From Opitutia bacterium (GTDB lineage: Bacteria; Verrucomicrobiota; Verrucomicrobiia; Opitutales; Opitutaceae), in the NCBI GenBank assembly GCA_947453695.1, contig CANGHW010000034.1, positions 1 through 41,369 on the forward strand: a stretch of DNA of 41,369 bases. The letters run 5' to 3'. Below are positions 1 to 8,387 of the stretch, one piece after another. The notes under the pieces were generated by a model. That model was not told the DNA's origin, searched no databases, and saw nothing but the letters and a program-made list of their open reading frames with translations. The translations under genes were made by a program, and so were the position numbers. The first letter of the stretch is position 1, and the number at the start of each line of letters is the position of its first letter.

Positions 1-606
1 CTGCCCGCGCTCGTCTGGCTGTTTTTGCTACCGACCGCGCTCTTGTCCACGTTTGGCAACGGCGGCTCGTCCAACTCCCTCAATAGCGTCCTCTACCTGT
101 TCCCCATCGCCGCGCTCACCGCCGTCACGTGGCTGCGCCAACGGTCGCCCCGCACCGCCGCCGCATGGCTTGCCGCGGGCGTCGCCGGCGTGCTCACGCA
201 GCAATTATCCTTCAGCCCGCTCGTCCCGCTGTATCCGCTGACCGCCCATCTCCGCACGGGCGAAACCCTCGCCCGCCAGTTCGCCGGCCAGATTTATTTC
301 CCGTGGAATCCGTTGCTCACCTATTTCGCCGAGCGGCGCTTCTACCACGTGGAGGACGGGCTCTACACGCGCCAGGTCGCCGCCGCGGCTCGCCCGCCGG
401 CGACCATCGCCCGCGATCTGCCGCCCGCGTGGGCGCTGACCGCGCTCCCGGGTTGGCGCGACTACGGCGTCTACAAGACGCTCCAGCCCGCCGAGGCCCA
501 ACTCGGCTTCTTCGAGACGTGGACCGTCTACACGTGGAAGCGGGCGGGACCGCCACCCACGCCCCTCCCTGCCCAGTCGGCTGGCACGGCGGTTGCACCG
601 CGCTGA
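1..606 (+). CDS. Integral membrane protein, C-terminal part (5' end outside window)
   Basis: The reading frame is open from the first base and stops at TGA 604-606, so this is the last ~201 residues of a longer protein. The visible part starts with a hydrophobic stretch, then a second one (YLFPIAALTAVTWL), a short loop and a third (AAWLAAGVAGVL). A soluble tail of about 120 residues follows, rich in aromatic residues and ending in a Pro/Ala-rich stretch. This layout (membrane helices then a soluble end) resembles the end of GT-C type glycosyltransferases, but no diagnostic motif is visible and the family is a guess. It overlaps no other gene; the next gene starts 34 bp downstream on the same strand. 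Confidence 0.6.
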   Translation: MPALVWLFLLPTALLSTFGNGGSSNSLNSVLYLFPIAALTAVTWLRQRSPRTAAAWLAAGVAGVLTQQLSFSPLVPLYPLTAHLRTGETLARQFAGQIYFPWNPLLTYFAERRFYHVEDGLYTRQVAAAARPPATIARDLPPAWALTALPGWRDYGVYKTLQPAEAQLGFFETWTVYTWKRAGPPPTPLPAQSAGTAVAPR

Positions 607-640
607 AACTCCTGCCTCCGTCTCTCTTCCTTTTCCCGCC

Positions 641-2122
641 ATGTCGTTTCTCGCCTGTCTCCTCCGCGTCACCGCGCTCGCGCCCCGCGTGCGTCACCTC
701 AGTTTGCTGGTCTTCGCCCTGAGCGCGCCAGCCCTCCACGCCGCCACGCCCGCGACCGTCTTCGACGACATCAAGGCCCGCGCCACGCCCGACGAGCTCT
801 ACCGCCTCCTCTTCGCGCTGCCCAAGGGCGGTGACCTCCACCACCACGGCGGCGGCGCCGTGCCGATGGAATTCGTCGTCGACTACTACACGAATCCCGC
901 ACGCAACCGCGGGCAAAAATACTACATCCGCACCAGTGTCGTCCCCACCGCCGACGCCGGCGCCGCTGCCCTCCCTGATGTGCTCTATCACGTCGTGCGC
1001 GAAGGCGCATGGAAGACGTTCTCGCCCTCGATCCGCGCCCAGTGGAAGCCCGTCACCGACCTCACGTCTGCCGAAAAGGCCGCGTGGATTTCCAGCCTCA
1101 AACTCGACCAACCCGGCGAAGCCCGCGACGAGTTTTTCGAGAAGACGTGGTGGCGCCTCGGCCCGATCTTCGGCGACATCGAACTCGCCCCCGAGCTGCT
1201 CGTGGAAAACATGAAGACCTTCGGTCGCGAGGGTGTGCGCTACCTCGAGATGCAGACGATCCCGGCCGGCTACACCGACCGCGACGGCCGCCCCATCCCC
1301 GCCGACGAGGTCTACCGCATCTTCCGCGAACGTCTCGCCCAGCCTGACGCCCTAGCCACCGGCGTCACCGTGCGCTTCCAAATCGTCATCATCCGCTTCC
1401 TCCCCCGCGCCGAGGAAGCCATCCGCGGCGCCTTCGCCTTCATCGACGCCCATCGCGATCTCTTCGTCGGCGTCAACATGGCCGGCCGCGAGGACAACGG
1501 CAAAGGCCAAGCCGCGCGCTTCACCTCAGTCTTCCGTGAGATGCAGGCCAAATATCCGCGCATCCCGCTCGCCATCCACGCCGGCGAATCCGACGAAGCC
1601 AATGCCAACATTCGCGACACCCTCCTCCTTGGCGCCGATCGCATCGGCCACGGCGTGAACATCCTCAAAGATCCCGCCACCTACCTCCTCCTCCGCAACA
1701 ACCGCTACCTCGTCGAAATCAACTTGGTCAGCAACCGCCTCCTCGAATACGTCACCGACCCGGCCCAGCACCCCTTCCCTGTGCTCCTCCGCACCGGCGT
1801 CCCCGTCTGCCTCAACACCGACGACCGCGGCATGTGGGACTCCAACTTCACCGACGAATATTTCACGGCCGTGAAGAACTATAATCTCAGCTGGGCCGAG
1901 ACCATCTCTCTCGCCCGCGCCAGCCTCGTGCACTCCTTCCTCGACGAGGCGACCAAGGCACGACTCCTCGCCGACTACGACAAGGCCGTCGCTGCCTACG
2001 AAGCCCGCTTCCTCACCCCCGAGTGGCGCACGGCCGCCGCCGCAGTGACTCCGGTCGTCTCGAACTACGGCAAGAAGGCCTTCAACCTCACCGCCCCCGT
2101 CAACCTCGGCGACCTTCGCTGA
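641..2122 (+). CDS. Exported adenosine deaminase-like metal-dependent hydrolase
   Basis: This 493-residue protein belongs to the adenosine/AMP deaminase TIM-barrel family. Zinc-site motifs are in order: GGDLHHHGG around His67-His69, the IHAGE motif (His313), RIGHGV, and NTDD with Asp394/Asp395. In this family these residues bind one zinc ion and activate water to deaminate a purine nucleoside. The first ~35 residues (hydrophobic LSLLVFALSAPALHA) look like a signal peptide. The protein is therefore probably periplasmic or secreted, like the ADGF/CECR1 branch rather than the ~340-residue cytosolic enzyme. The ATG at 641 was chosen over an upstream TTG at 593 because it starts the signal peptide. 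Substrate is not proven; adenosine is the default guess. Confidence 0.85.
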   Translation: MSFLACLLRVTALAPRVRHLSLLVFALSAPALHAATPATVFDDIKARATPDELYRLLFALPKGGDLHHHGGGAVPMEFVVDYYTNPARNRGQKYYIRTSVVPTADAGAAALPDVLYHVVREGAWKTFSPSIRAQWKPVTDLTSAEKAAWISSLKLDQPGEARDEFFEKTWWRLGPIFGDIELAPELLVENMKTFGREGVRYLEMQTIPAGYTDRDGRPIPADEVYRIFRERLAQPDALATGVTVRFQIVIIRFLPRAEEAIRGAFAFIDAHRDLFVGVNMAGREDNGKGQAARFTSVFREMQAKYPRIPLAIHAGESDEANANIRDTLLLGADRIGHGVNILKDPATYLLLRNNRYLVEINLVSNRLLEYVTDPAQHPFPVLLRTGVPVCLNTDDRGMWDSNFTDEYFTAVKNYNLSWAETISLARASLVHSFLDEATKARLLADYDKAVAAYEARFLTPEWRTAAAAVTPVVSNYGKKAFNLTAPVNLGDLR

Positions 2123-2229
2123 GCCCGCGCTGCCTCACCCCCAAGAGCCAAAGTCATACCCATTGCGTCACAACCGCCCACCACGATACTCGCCGCCTGA
2201 AAACGAGAAAATCCTCCGCCTCCCGCGCG

Positions 2230-2640
2230 TTGCATCGGCCACAGATCTTGACCGTAGACGATGCCGTCGCCGTGCGCCGGCTCGCCCAAGAGGCACTCGC
2301 CCCGTTTGCGTGTGAGGTAAACGAGGCCACCAATGGCTTCAACGCGCTCTACGCCATGGAGCGCGCGCTACCCGATCTCGTGCTGCTCGATGTTAATATG
2401 CCCACGATGGGCGGCGCCGAACTGCTCGAGATGATGCGCGCCAATGCCACGCTGCGCGACCTCCCGGTCATTTTGCTCACCTCACCGGCTGACCACACCG
2501 TGTTGCCGAAACTCACCGCGCTCGGCGTGAGCGGACAGGTGCGCAAGCCATTCACGGCTGAGACACTCCTCACGGCGATTCGCGCCGTGGTCCCACTCGC
2601 GCATCGCCCCTTAAGTCCACCTCCGGCTCCACAGCCGTGA
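2230..2640 (+). CDS. Stand-alone CheY-like response regulator receiver
   Basis: A single receiver domain of 136 residues with no output domain. Counting from the chosen TTG start, the acidic pair is Asp10/Asp11 (LTVDDA), the phospho-acceptor is Asp54 (VLLDVNMP), the conserved Thr is Thr84 (LLTSP) and the Lys is Lys106 (VRKPF). All residues needed for phosphorylation are present. No ATG sits sensibly upstream of the domain; TTG 2230 gives the usual few residues before the first beta strand. The open frame runs further upstream, so the start is uncertain. A short Pro-rich tail follows the domain. No kinase or chemotaxis gene is adjacent, so its partner is unknown. It ends 60 bp from the convergent M20 amidohydrolase gene. 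Confidence 0.8.
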   Translation: MHRPQILTVDDAVAVRRLAQEALAPFACEVNEATNGFNALYAMERALPDLVLLDVNMPTMGGAELLEMMRANATLRDLPVILLTSPADHTVLPKLTALGVSGQVRKPFTAETLLTAIRAVVPLAHRPLSPPPAPQP

Positions 2641-2700
2641 TCTCCACGGGGTCGGCGTCCGCATTCACCCCGACGACGCGGCACCGGGGTGTCGCACGGA

Positions 2701-4317
2701 CTACTTCGTCGTCGCCCCCCGCACCGTCGGATAGGTGATGCCGAGTTGTTCGAGGTAGGTGTCGTATTTCGCCGGGTCGTAGTAGAACGCCCGCAGCTGC
2801 TCGCGATACTCCGCCATCGTTTTCCGATTGAGCGTGGTCACTGGCTTATCTTCCGGGCCGATCAACGGTTGATACTTTTCGTCCTTGGTCTGCTCCTGGC
2901 GGAAGTAGTCCCATGCCTCCTGCACGAGGGCTGGTTTGGTCACGAGATCGACCATCGTCAGCGCCATCACCTTGGCTCCGGCAACGACGCCCTTGTGCGC
3001 GATCGGCGTCGCCATCGCGATCGCGTTCGCCCAGTTGTGGCCCGGAAGATTCGGAATGTTGGCCGGATAACGCAGCACGACCGTCGGGACGTTCCACGAC
3101 ACATCGCCGATATCATCGGACCCGCCGGTATTGCGCGCCTCCTCGGCCGCGGGCCCCTTCAGGCCCTTGAGCTGAATCGCAAGCCCGGTGCTCGGCGACT
3201 TCAATTCACCCTGCAGTGCCTTCGCCAGCTTTTGGTCGGCCTCGGTCCACTGCGGCAGGCCCACCGCCTTGATATTTTCGTCCATCGCAAGCGCGACCGC
3301 CTTGTTGAAATGCCCCGGCCACGCGGAGCCGAGCACGCGAGAGGTCACGGTCGTATTCGTCATCAACGTCGCCCCGCGAGCTATCGTATCGCCGATCTCG
3401 CGCAGTTCCTTGATATGCGCGTAGTCGAGCTCGCGAAAGTAATACCAGACGCTCGCATTGGGCGGCACGACGTTGGGCTGATCGCCGCCATTCGTGATCA
3501 CGTAGTGGGAGCGCTGGGCGAGCCGCAGGTGCTCCCGGCGGAAATTCCAACCGACATTCATCAACTCCACCGCATCGAGCGCACTGCGCCCTTTCCAGGG
3601 CTGCCCCGCCGCATGAGCACTTTCGCCTTTGAACGCATACTCCACCGAGACCAAGCCCGTGCCCGTCGCCGTGCCCCACGTGACGGTCATGTTGTCGCCG
3701 ACGTGAGCAAATAGCGCGACATCCACGTCCTTGAAGTAGCCCGCGCGGACGAGAAACGCCTTACCGCCCAACAGCTCCTCCGCGACGCCTGGCCACAGGC
3801 GAATGGTGCCGGGGAGTTTTTCGCGCTCCATCAGCCGCTTTACCACGATCGCCGCCGCGATATTCATCGGCTGGCCGGAATTGTGCCCCTCGCCGTGACC
3901 GGGCGCGCCTTCGATCAACGGCGCGTGATAGGCGACGCCTGGTTTCTGCGAGGCCTGAGGAATGCAGTCGATGTCCGAGCCGAGCGAGATGACGGGCTTC
4001 CCCTTGCCCCACGAAGCCACCCACGCCGTCGGCATGCCCGCGATGCCCCGCTCAATCGTGAAGCCCTCTTTTTCCAAAATCCCCGTGAGATACTTCGAGG
4101 TCTCGACCTCTTGAAATCCCAGCTCGGAGAAACTGAACACCATGTCGTTCATGACCTGGATCTGCTTCTTCATCCCCTCGAGATCGCGCGTGACCTGCGC
4201 CTTAAACGCCGCCGCCGGGTCGGCCGGCGTCGCCGCCCCGATACCAGGCCCGAGGTGCATGACCACGGGAGCCACGACAATGCAGAGGATACGAGCCAAC
4301 GAGCGCGGTGATTTCAT
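2701..4317 (-). CDS. Exported M20-family amidohydrolase, AbgB-like
   Basis: A 538-residue zinc peptidase/amidohydrolase of family M20, closest in layout to AbgB (p-aminobenzoyl-glutamate hydrolase subunit B). Visible motifs: LGSDIDCIPQ (Asp117), GHGEGHNSG (His145), the AEE pair at 180-181, the dimerisation-domain segment GESAHAAGQPW and the AbgB-like GGSDDIGDVSWNVPT near residue 415. Residues 1-29 look like a signal peptide, which is unusual for AbgB and suggests an envelope enzyme. ATG 4317 was chosen because the signal peptide begins there; the frame continues 23 codons further upstream. No AbgA or AbgT partner lies nearby, so the substrate may be another N-acyl amino acid or amide. Confidence 0.85.
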   Translation of the reverse strand: MKSPRSLARILCIVVAPVVMHLGPGIGAATPADPAAAFKAQVTRDLEGMKKQIQVMNDMVFSFSELGFQEVETSKYLTGILEKEGFTIERGIAGMPTAWVASWGKGKPVISLGSDIDCIPQASQKPGVAYHAPLIEGAPGHGEGHNSGQPMNIAAAIVVKRLMEREKLPGTIRLWPGVAEELLGGKAFLVRAGYFKDVDVALFAHVGDNMTVTWGTATGTGLVSVEYAFKGESAHAAGQPWKGRSALDAVELMNVGWNFRREHLRLAQRSHYVITNGGDQPNVVPPNASVWYYFRELDYAHIKELREIGDTIARGATLMTNTTVTSRVLGSAWPGHFNKAVALAMDENIKAVGLPQWTEADQKLAKALQGELKSPSTGLAIQLKGLKGPAAEEARNTGGSDDIGDVSWNVPTVVLRYPANIPNLPGHNWANAIAMATPIAHKGVVAGAKVMALTMVDLVTKPALVQEAWDYFRQEQTKDEKYQPLIGPEDKPVTTLNRKTMAEYREQLRAFYYDPAKYDTYLEQLGITYPTVRGATTK

Positions 4318-4462
4318 GAAACGGAGGGAGAGGTGGGGTGAAACGGGTCGAGAAGGTGCACCCGGCGTCATCGCCAGGCGAGCCACCGCTCAAGCAGGGC
4401 GAGTGCCGCCGACGCAGTCACTTTTTTTTCTATGAATTCGCGCCTTCGCCCGTTTCCAAGGC

Positions 4463-5053
4463 ATGAGCTCATTCCCCCCGCTCTCCTATGTCTGTCCGAT
4501 CCGTTGGGACGAAATGCACGGCGACGAACGCGAACGCTACTGCTCCCGCTGCCATCGCACCGTCGTCAACCTCTCGTTGCTCACCGCCACCGAGCGCGCC
4601 GACCTCCTCGCCCTCACTCCCCCCGACCAGCTCTGCGTCTCCTACTATCGTCGCCTCAACGGCGAATTCGTCAGCGCCGAGCAGCCGCTCACCCCGGCCG
4701 AATCGCGCTCCACCGTCCAGCTCGGCGTCGCGGCGCTCTCGCTCGGCGCGCTCGTGCTCGCGGCGGAATGCCTGCCCGACGCCGGCCCGGTCCTTCGCCA
4801 GACCGGCACCGAGCTCCAAGCCAAGATCGAGCGCACGCGGGACGAGATCATCGACGACGCTCAACACTTGCTCGCCAAAGTCACCGGCCGCCCGCCACCG
4901 GGTCCCCCGTCTCCCGCGGCTACCCTGATCCTCGGAATGATAATATGCCCTCCACCTGCGCCCGGGGCTTCCGGGGCACCCGCATCTTCTCCCCTTCCCG
5001 CGATTCCGGCTGTTCCCGTGAGCGCCAATCCCACTGGACTCACGCCGCTCTGA
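4463..5053 (+). CDS. Zinc-ribbon-like protein with one membrane helix, unknown function
   Basis: This 196-residue protein begins with a compact Cys motif: Cys11-Pro..Trp15..Met18-x-Gly20-Asp-Glu..Arg25-Tyr-Cys27-x2-Cys30, followed by VVNLS. The pattern C..x2-W..M.G..R.C..C...V.NLS recurs in otherwise unrelated small bacterial proteins and could bind a metal, although only three Cys are present here. A hydrophobic segment at about 87-105 (LGVAALSLGALVLAAE) looks like a membrane helix. It is followed by a charged helix and a Pro/Ala-rich C-terminal third of low complexity. I do not recognise a function. It is divergent from the M20 gene and convergent with the acetyltransferase gene. Confidence 0.7.
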   Translation: MSSFPPLSYVCPIRWDEMHGDERERYCSRCHRTVVNLSLLTATERADLLALTPPDQLCVSYYRRLNGEFVSAEQPLTPAESRSTVQLGVAALSLGALVLAAECLPDAGPVLRQTGTELQAKIERTRDEIIDDAQHLLAKVTGRPPPGPPSPAATLILGMIICPPPAPGASGAPASSPLPAIPAVPVSANPTGLTPL

Positions 5054-5109
5054 CGTCCCTGCCCCTGCTCACTCTGGCTAAATAGTCGCCCCCGGATGCC
5101 TCGCGTGAG

Positions 5110-5661
5110 TTAGAAGCTCCCCGGCGGGGCATGGGGCGTGAGCAAACTGTAGATATTGTGGTCGACCCAGCCGCTCTGGAGGCGCTCGGCCTTTTTCAAG
5201 GTGCTGACCAGCTTGAAACCGAGCCGGAGGGGCAACGCCTGCCCGCGTTTGTTTTCCGTCGCGACCGCCACGACGATGCGGTTCACCTGCAGCAGCTCAA
5301 AGGCGTGCGTGTAAAATGCCTGGCAACACTGCGTCATGATGCCCTTCCCCAGTTCCGACGAAGCGAGCCAGTAGGTCGGAAACGACACCTTGCTTACCCA
5401 GTCGATGCGGTTGTGGCGGATCACCCCCACCAAGCGTCCCATCGACCATATTCCGGAGGTAAATGCCCGCGTCTCCGCCCGCTCGCGCAAAGCCTTAGCG
5501 ATGAACTTCGCGCTATCGGCGACTTTCCTGGTGTCATCCACCCACGGCAACCACACCCTAAGATGCGCCCGATCCGAGTCGATCAGCGCATACAGCGCCG
5601 GTGCATCCGCCGGCTGCAGCAGGCGGAGTTCGAGCATGGGATTGATTTTGTGGCACAGCAT
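5110..5661 (-). CDS. GNAT acetyltransferase, RimJ/RimL (YdaF) type
   Basis: A 183-residue GNAT N-acetyltransferase that should move an acetyl group from acetyl-CoA to an amine, in this subfamily often a protein N-terminus such as that of a ribosomal protein. Recognisable segments are RLLQPADAPALYALID, HLRVWLPWVDD, YWLASSELGKGIMT (strand beta4 and the acetyl-CoA pyrophosphate loop) and NRIVVAVATENKRGQALPLRLGF. The start at 5661 is preferred because YdaF-like proteins carry a short strand before the RLL segment (MLCHKINPMLELRLL here); ATG 5637 is the alternative. The 260 bp between it and the divergent kinase gene holds no other gene and probably both promoters. Confidence 0.85.
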   Translation of the reverse strand: MLCHKINPMLELRLLQPADAPALYALIDSDRAHLRVWLPWVDDTRKVADSAKFIAKALRERAETRAFTSGIWSMGRLVGVIRHNRIDWVSKVSFPTYWLASSELGKGIMTQCCQAFYTHAFELLQVNRIVVAVATENKRGQALPLRLGFKLVSTLKKAERLQSGWVDHNIYSLLTPHAPPGSF

Positions 5662-5921
5662 ACAAAGTCGGCCCCCCGCTCATCCGATCTGGACCGGGTC
5701 TGCCGATCCGGAGTTGACCGCGGGCCGCGCTGACCTGCGAGCACTTTGATCCGCCTCCGCCGGGGAGAGGGAAAAATAGGGATGCATGCCCAGCCTGCTG
5801 CTTCCGCGCCGCCGTGGTCCTTTCTTCTGCTTCCTACTCGGCCAGTCCTCTCCTTCGCTACGTAAAAACTTACCACGATTATGGGTTTGATGTGCAGCGC
5901 GGGAAATGAAGAGATTTACCC

Positions 5922-7739
5922 ATGGTTCCAGCCATAATCCTACCCCTGCTCCTGAGCGCGTCCTCAGGTGAATTGGGTTGGGACGAATACCTCACCTCCC
6001 TGCTGGCCATGGGTGCGATCACCTTGCTCGTGTGGCAGCTGCGTCGTTCCCAAGCGCAATATGCCGAGGAACTTGGGGAACAGGCCCGGCAGGTCGCCGA
6101 GGAGCAGGAAAAAGCCCGAGAGGCCGCCCAAGCCGCCGAATCGCTCACCCGGGAGAGTCAGGCCAAGAGCGAGATGCTCGCCACGCTGAGCCGCGAAGTC
6201 CGCTCCCACCTCAACGGCATTATTGGCTCCGCCGATCTCCTCTTCGACAACTCGCTCAAGCCCCAGCAGCGCGACCACCTCGCCACCCTCCGCGCTTCGG
6301 CCGAATCCCTCCACCAATCGCTCAACGATGTGCTGGACTACTCCGCCATCGAGACCCGCCAGATCAAGATCGCCCGCGCTTCCTTCGACCTGCGCCAGCC
6401 GATGATCGAGGTCATTGAGCACCTCTCGCCGCTGGCCCAACTTAAGGGCTTGGAACTCGTGCTCATCGTTGCGCCCGATGTGCCAACTCAGGTTACCGGC
6501 GATGCCGCCCGCTTGCGGCAAATCCTGCTCAATCTCGCTTCCAACGCCGTCAAGTTCACCTCCACCGGCCGGGTCGTGCTCCGGGTGGGCATCGCCGCCG
6601 GTTCCTCGGCGCCTTCCAAGCACGGCGGCTCCTGGCTCCACTTCAGCGTCGCGGATACCGGCGAGGGTATCCCCGACGAAATGCAGGCCACCCTCTTCGA
6701 CCGCTTTGGTCAGAGCCACGTCTCTTCTCCGCGTAAATTCGGCGGCTCCGGCCTAGAACTCTCCATCAGCAAACGCCTCGTCGAACTCATGGGCGGCCAG
6801 ATCGGGGCACGCAACATGCCGGAGAGCGGCGCCGAGTTCTGGGTCGTGCTCTCTCTGCCTGCCGAGCCAACCCAGCCGGTCGTAGCCGTGCCGCTGTCCG
6901 TCCGTGGCGGCTACCATGTGGTGGTGCTCGACGATCTGGCCGCGGCCCGTCTGGGCACTTCCGCAATGCTCACCCGCCTCGGGGTCGATCACGACGTCAC
7001 CGACACCGTCGCCGATGCCGCCGGCCTCCTGCGCGATGCACTCGAGGCGGACGTCACGGACCGGGTGCTCCTCGTCGACGAATCCGTCGCCCTCGCCCAC
7101 ACCACCGAAATCGAACAACTCCTCGCCGAAGACACTTCCCCCACCCGGATTCGAGTTGTGCTGATGTCGCGCGACCCCGAGGCACTACCCACGAGTGGTT
7201 TCACCCTGCCCGTGACGACCGTCCTGCGGAAACCAATCACGCGCCCCGAATCGCTCGTAGAAGCACTGGTTTGCAAGCACGCCCCCAGCGCCCCGCGCAC
7301 CTCCAATTCGCGCACGCCGTTCGATCTGCCCGCGGGCGGTCGCGCCGCCCGGGTCCAGCCGCTCGTCCTCGTCGTCGACGACGACGAGATCAGCCGCTCG
7401 GTCGCCTCCCAGCTTCTAGCCATCCTCGGCTGCACCGTCGAACGCGCGACCAACGGCGCCGACGCCATCGAGCGCACCCGCACCACCCGCTTCGATCTCG
7501 TGTTCATGGACTGCCAGATGCCAGCAATGGACGGCTACGAGACCACCCTCCGGATCCGCGATCTTACCGGCAAGGAAGCACCCCCGATCGTCGCACTTAC
7601 GGCCAATACCTCGCCCACCGACCGTGAAAAATGCTTCGCGGTCGGAATGTGCGACTTCGTCGACAAGCCTGTCCGCAAAGCCGAGCTCTCCCGCGTGGTG
7701 AAGCGCTGGACGCAGGCCGACAAAGCCGCGGCCAAGTAA
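5922..7739 (+). CDS. Membrane hybrid histidine kinase with degenerate His box
   Basis: A 605-residue hybrid sensor kinase. Order: N-terminal hydrophobic segment 1-12, membrane helix about 23-40, coiled coil 42-85, DHp domain 85-150, ATPase domain 195-310, a receiver-like domain about 320-450 and a canonical receiver about 480-600. The His box reads LSREVRSHLNG, so the phospho-acceptor His is Arg91 (CGC at 6192) and the following Pro is also lost. The N box (LRQILLNLASNAVKFT), G1 (DTGEGIP) and F box are good; the G2 box is GSGLELSIS with Glu where GLGL has Gly. The last receiver keeps its acidic pair, Asp530 and Lys. There is essentially no periplasmic sensor domain. It probably cannot autophosphorylate in the usual way. 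Confidence 0.9.
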   Translation: MVPAIILPLLLSASSGELGWDEYLTSLLAMGAITLLVWQLRRSQAQYAEELGEQARQVAEEQEKAREAAQAAESLTRESQAKSEMLATLSREVRSHLNGIIGSADLLFDNSLKPQQRDHLATLRASAESLHQSLNDVLDYSAIETRQIKIARASFDLRQPMIEVIEHLSPLAQLKGLELVLIVAPDVPTQVTGDAARLRQILLNLASNAVKFTSTGRVVLRVGIAAGSSAPSKHGGSWLHFSVADTGEGIPDEMQATLFDRFGQSHVSSPRKFGGSGLELSISKRLVELMGGQIGARNMPESGAEFWVVLSLPAEPTQPVVAVPLSVRGGYHVVVLDDLAAARLGTSAMLTRLGVDHDVTDTVADAAGLLRDALEADVTDRVLLVDESVALAHTTEIEQLLAEDTSPTRIRVVLMSRDPEALPTSGFTLPVTTVLRKPITRPESLVEALVCKHAPSAPRTSNSRTPFDLPAGGRAARVQPLVLVVDDDEISRSVASQLLAILGCTVERATNGADAIERTRTTRFDLVFMDCQMPAMDGYETTLRIRDLTGKEAPPIVALTANTSPTDREKCFAVGMCDFVDKPVRKAELSRVVKRWTQADKAAAK

Positions 7740-7770
7740 GGTCTGCCGCGCGATCCTCCGCGCCCGCCGC

Positions 7771-8316
7771 ATGCCGCGTTACATCGCCTTCCTCCGCGGG
7801 ATCAATCTCGGTCGCCGTCGTATCAAGATGGACGACCTCCGGACGCACTTCTGCGCCCTCGGCTTCACCGACGTCGAAACCTTCATCGCCAGCGGCAACG
7901 TCCTCTTCGACTCACCGGCCAGGTCCGACGCCAAACTCGCCGCGATCATCGCCGCCCATCTCAAGGAAACTCTCGGCTACGAAGTCGACACCTTCGTCCG
8001 CACCCGTGCCGAGCTCGCCGCCATCGCCGCTTTTCGCCCCTTCGCCGCTGCCGACATGGATCCGCCGGAAAACACCGTGCACTGCGGTTTCCTTGCGGCA
8101 CCGCTCTCCGTCCCTCAGGCCCAGGCACTGACGGCCTGCCACAGCGACGTCGATGCCTTCCGCGTCCACGGGCGCGAATACTATTGGCTCTGTCGCCGCA
8201 TCAAAACGCACGAGTCCAAGATCTGGACTTCCCCAGCCCTGAAGGCCGTGAAGCTCCCCACTTCCTCGATGCGCAACCTCACGACGATCCGGAAGCTGGC
8301 CGAACTATTTCCGTAA
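7771..8316 (+). CDS. DUF1697 family protein
   Basis: A 181-residue protein with the DUF1697 signature start MPRYIAFLRGINLGRRRIKM, followed by LGFTDVETFIASGNVLFDS and a C-terminal SSMRNLTTIRKLAEL. These segments and the length fit the family along its whole length. The fold is known for several members, but no biochemical role is established. It is probably cytosolic, since no signal peptide or membrane helix is present. It begins 31 bp after the kinase stop on the same strand and could be co-transcribed with it, although a functional link is not obvious. It is convergent with the subunit-3-like gene. Confidence 0.85.
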   Translation: MPRYIAFLRGINLGRRRIKMDDLRTHFCALGFTDVETFIASGNVLFDSPARSDAKLAAIIAAHLKETLGYEVDTFVRTRAELAAIAAFRPFAAADMDPPENTVHCGFLAAPLSVPQAQALTACHSDVDAFRVHGREYYWLCRRIKTHESKIWTSPALKAVKLPTSSMRNLTTIRKLAELFP

Positions 8317-8318
8317 AG

Positions 8319-8355
8319 CCGGCGTTTGTCATCGGACCTTCGCGAGACACGCCGG
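8319..8355. terminator. Possible hairpin between convergent genes
   Basis: CCGGCG then TGTC on the left pair with GACA then CGCCGG on the right, with a two-base bulge and a loop of about 15 nt. It lies directly after the DUF1697 stop codon, between two convergent genes. There is no T tract, so it may be a weak terminator or chance. Confidence 0.3.
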
Positions 8356-8387
8356 TCCATCGCGACGGCCACCGCCCCACCAAACCG

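Noticed and set aside
2689..3714. A 341-codon open frame on the plus strand opposite the M20 amidohydrolase gene
   Set aside because: It is the antisense shadow of a well-supported gene; the translation is Arg/His-rich without domains.
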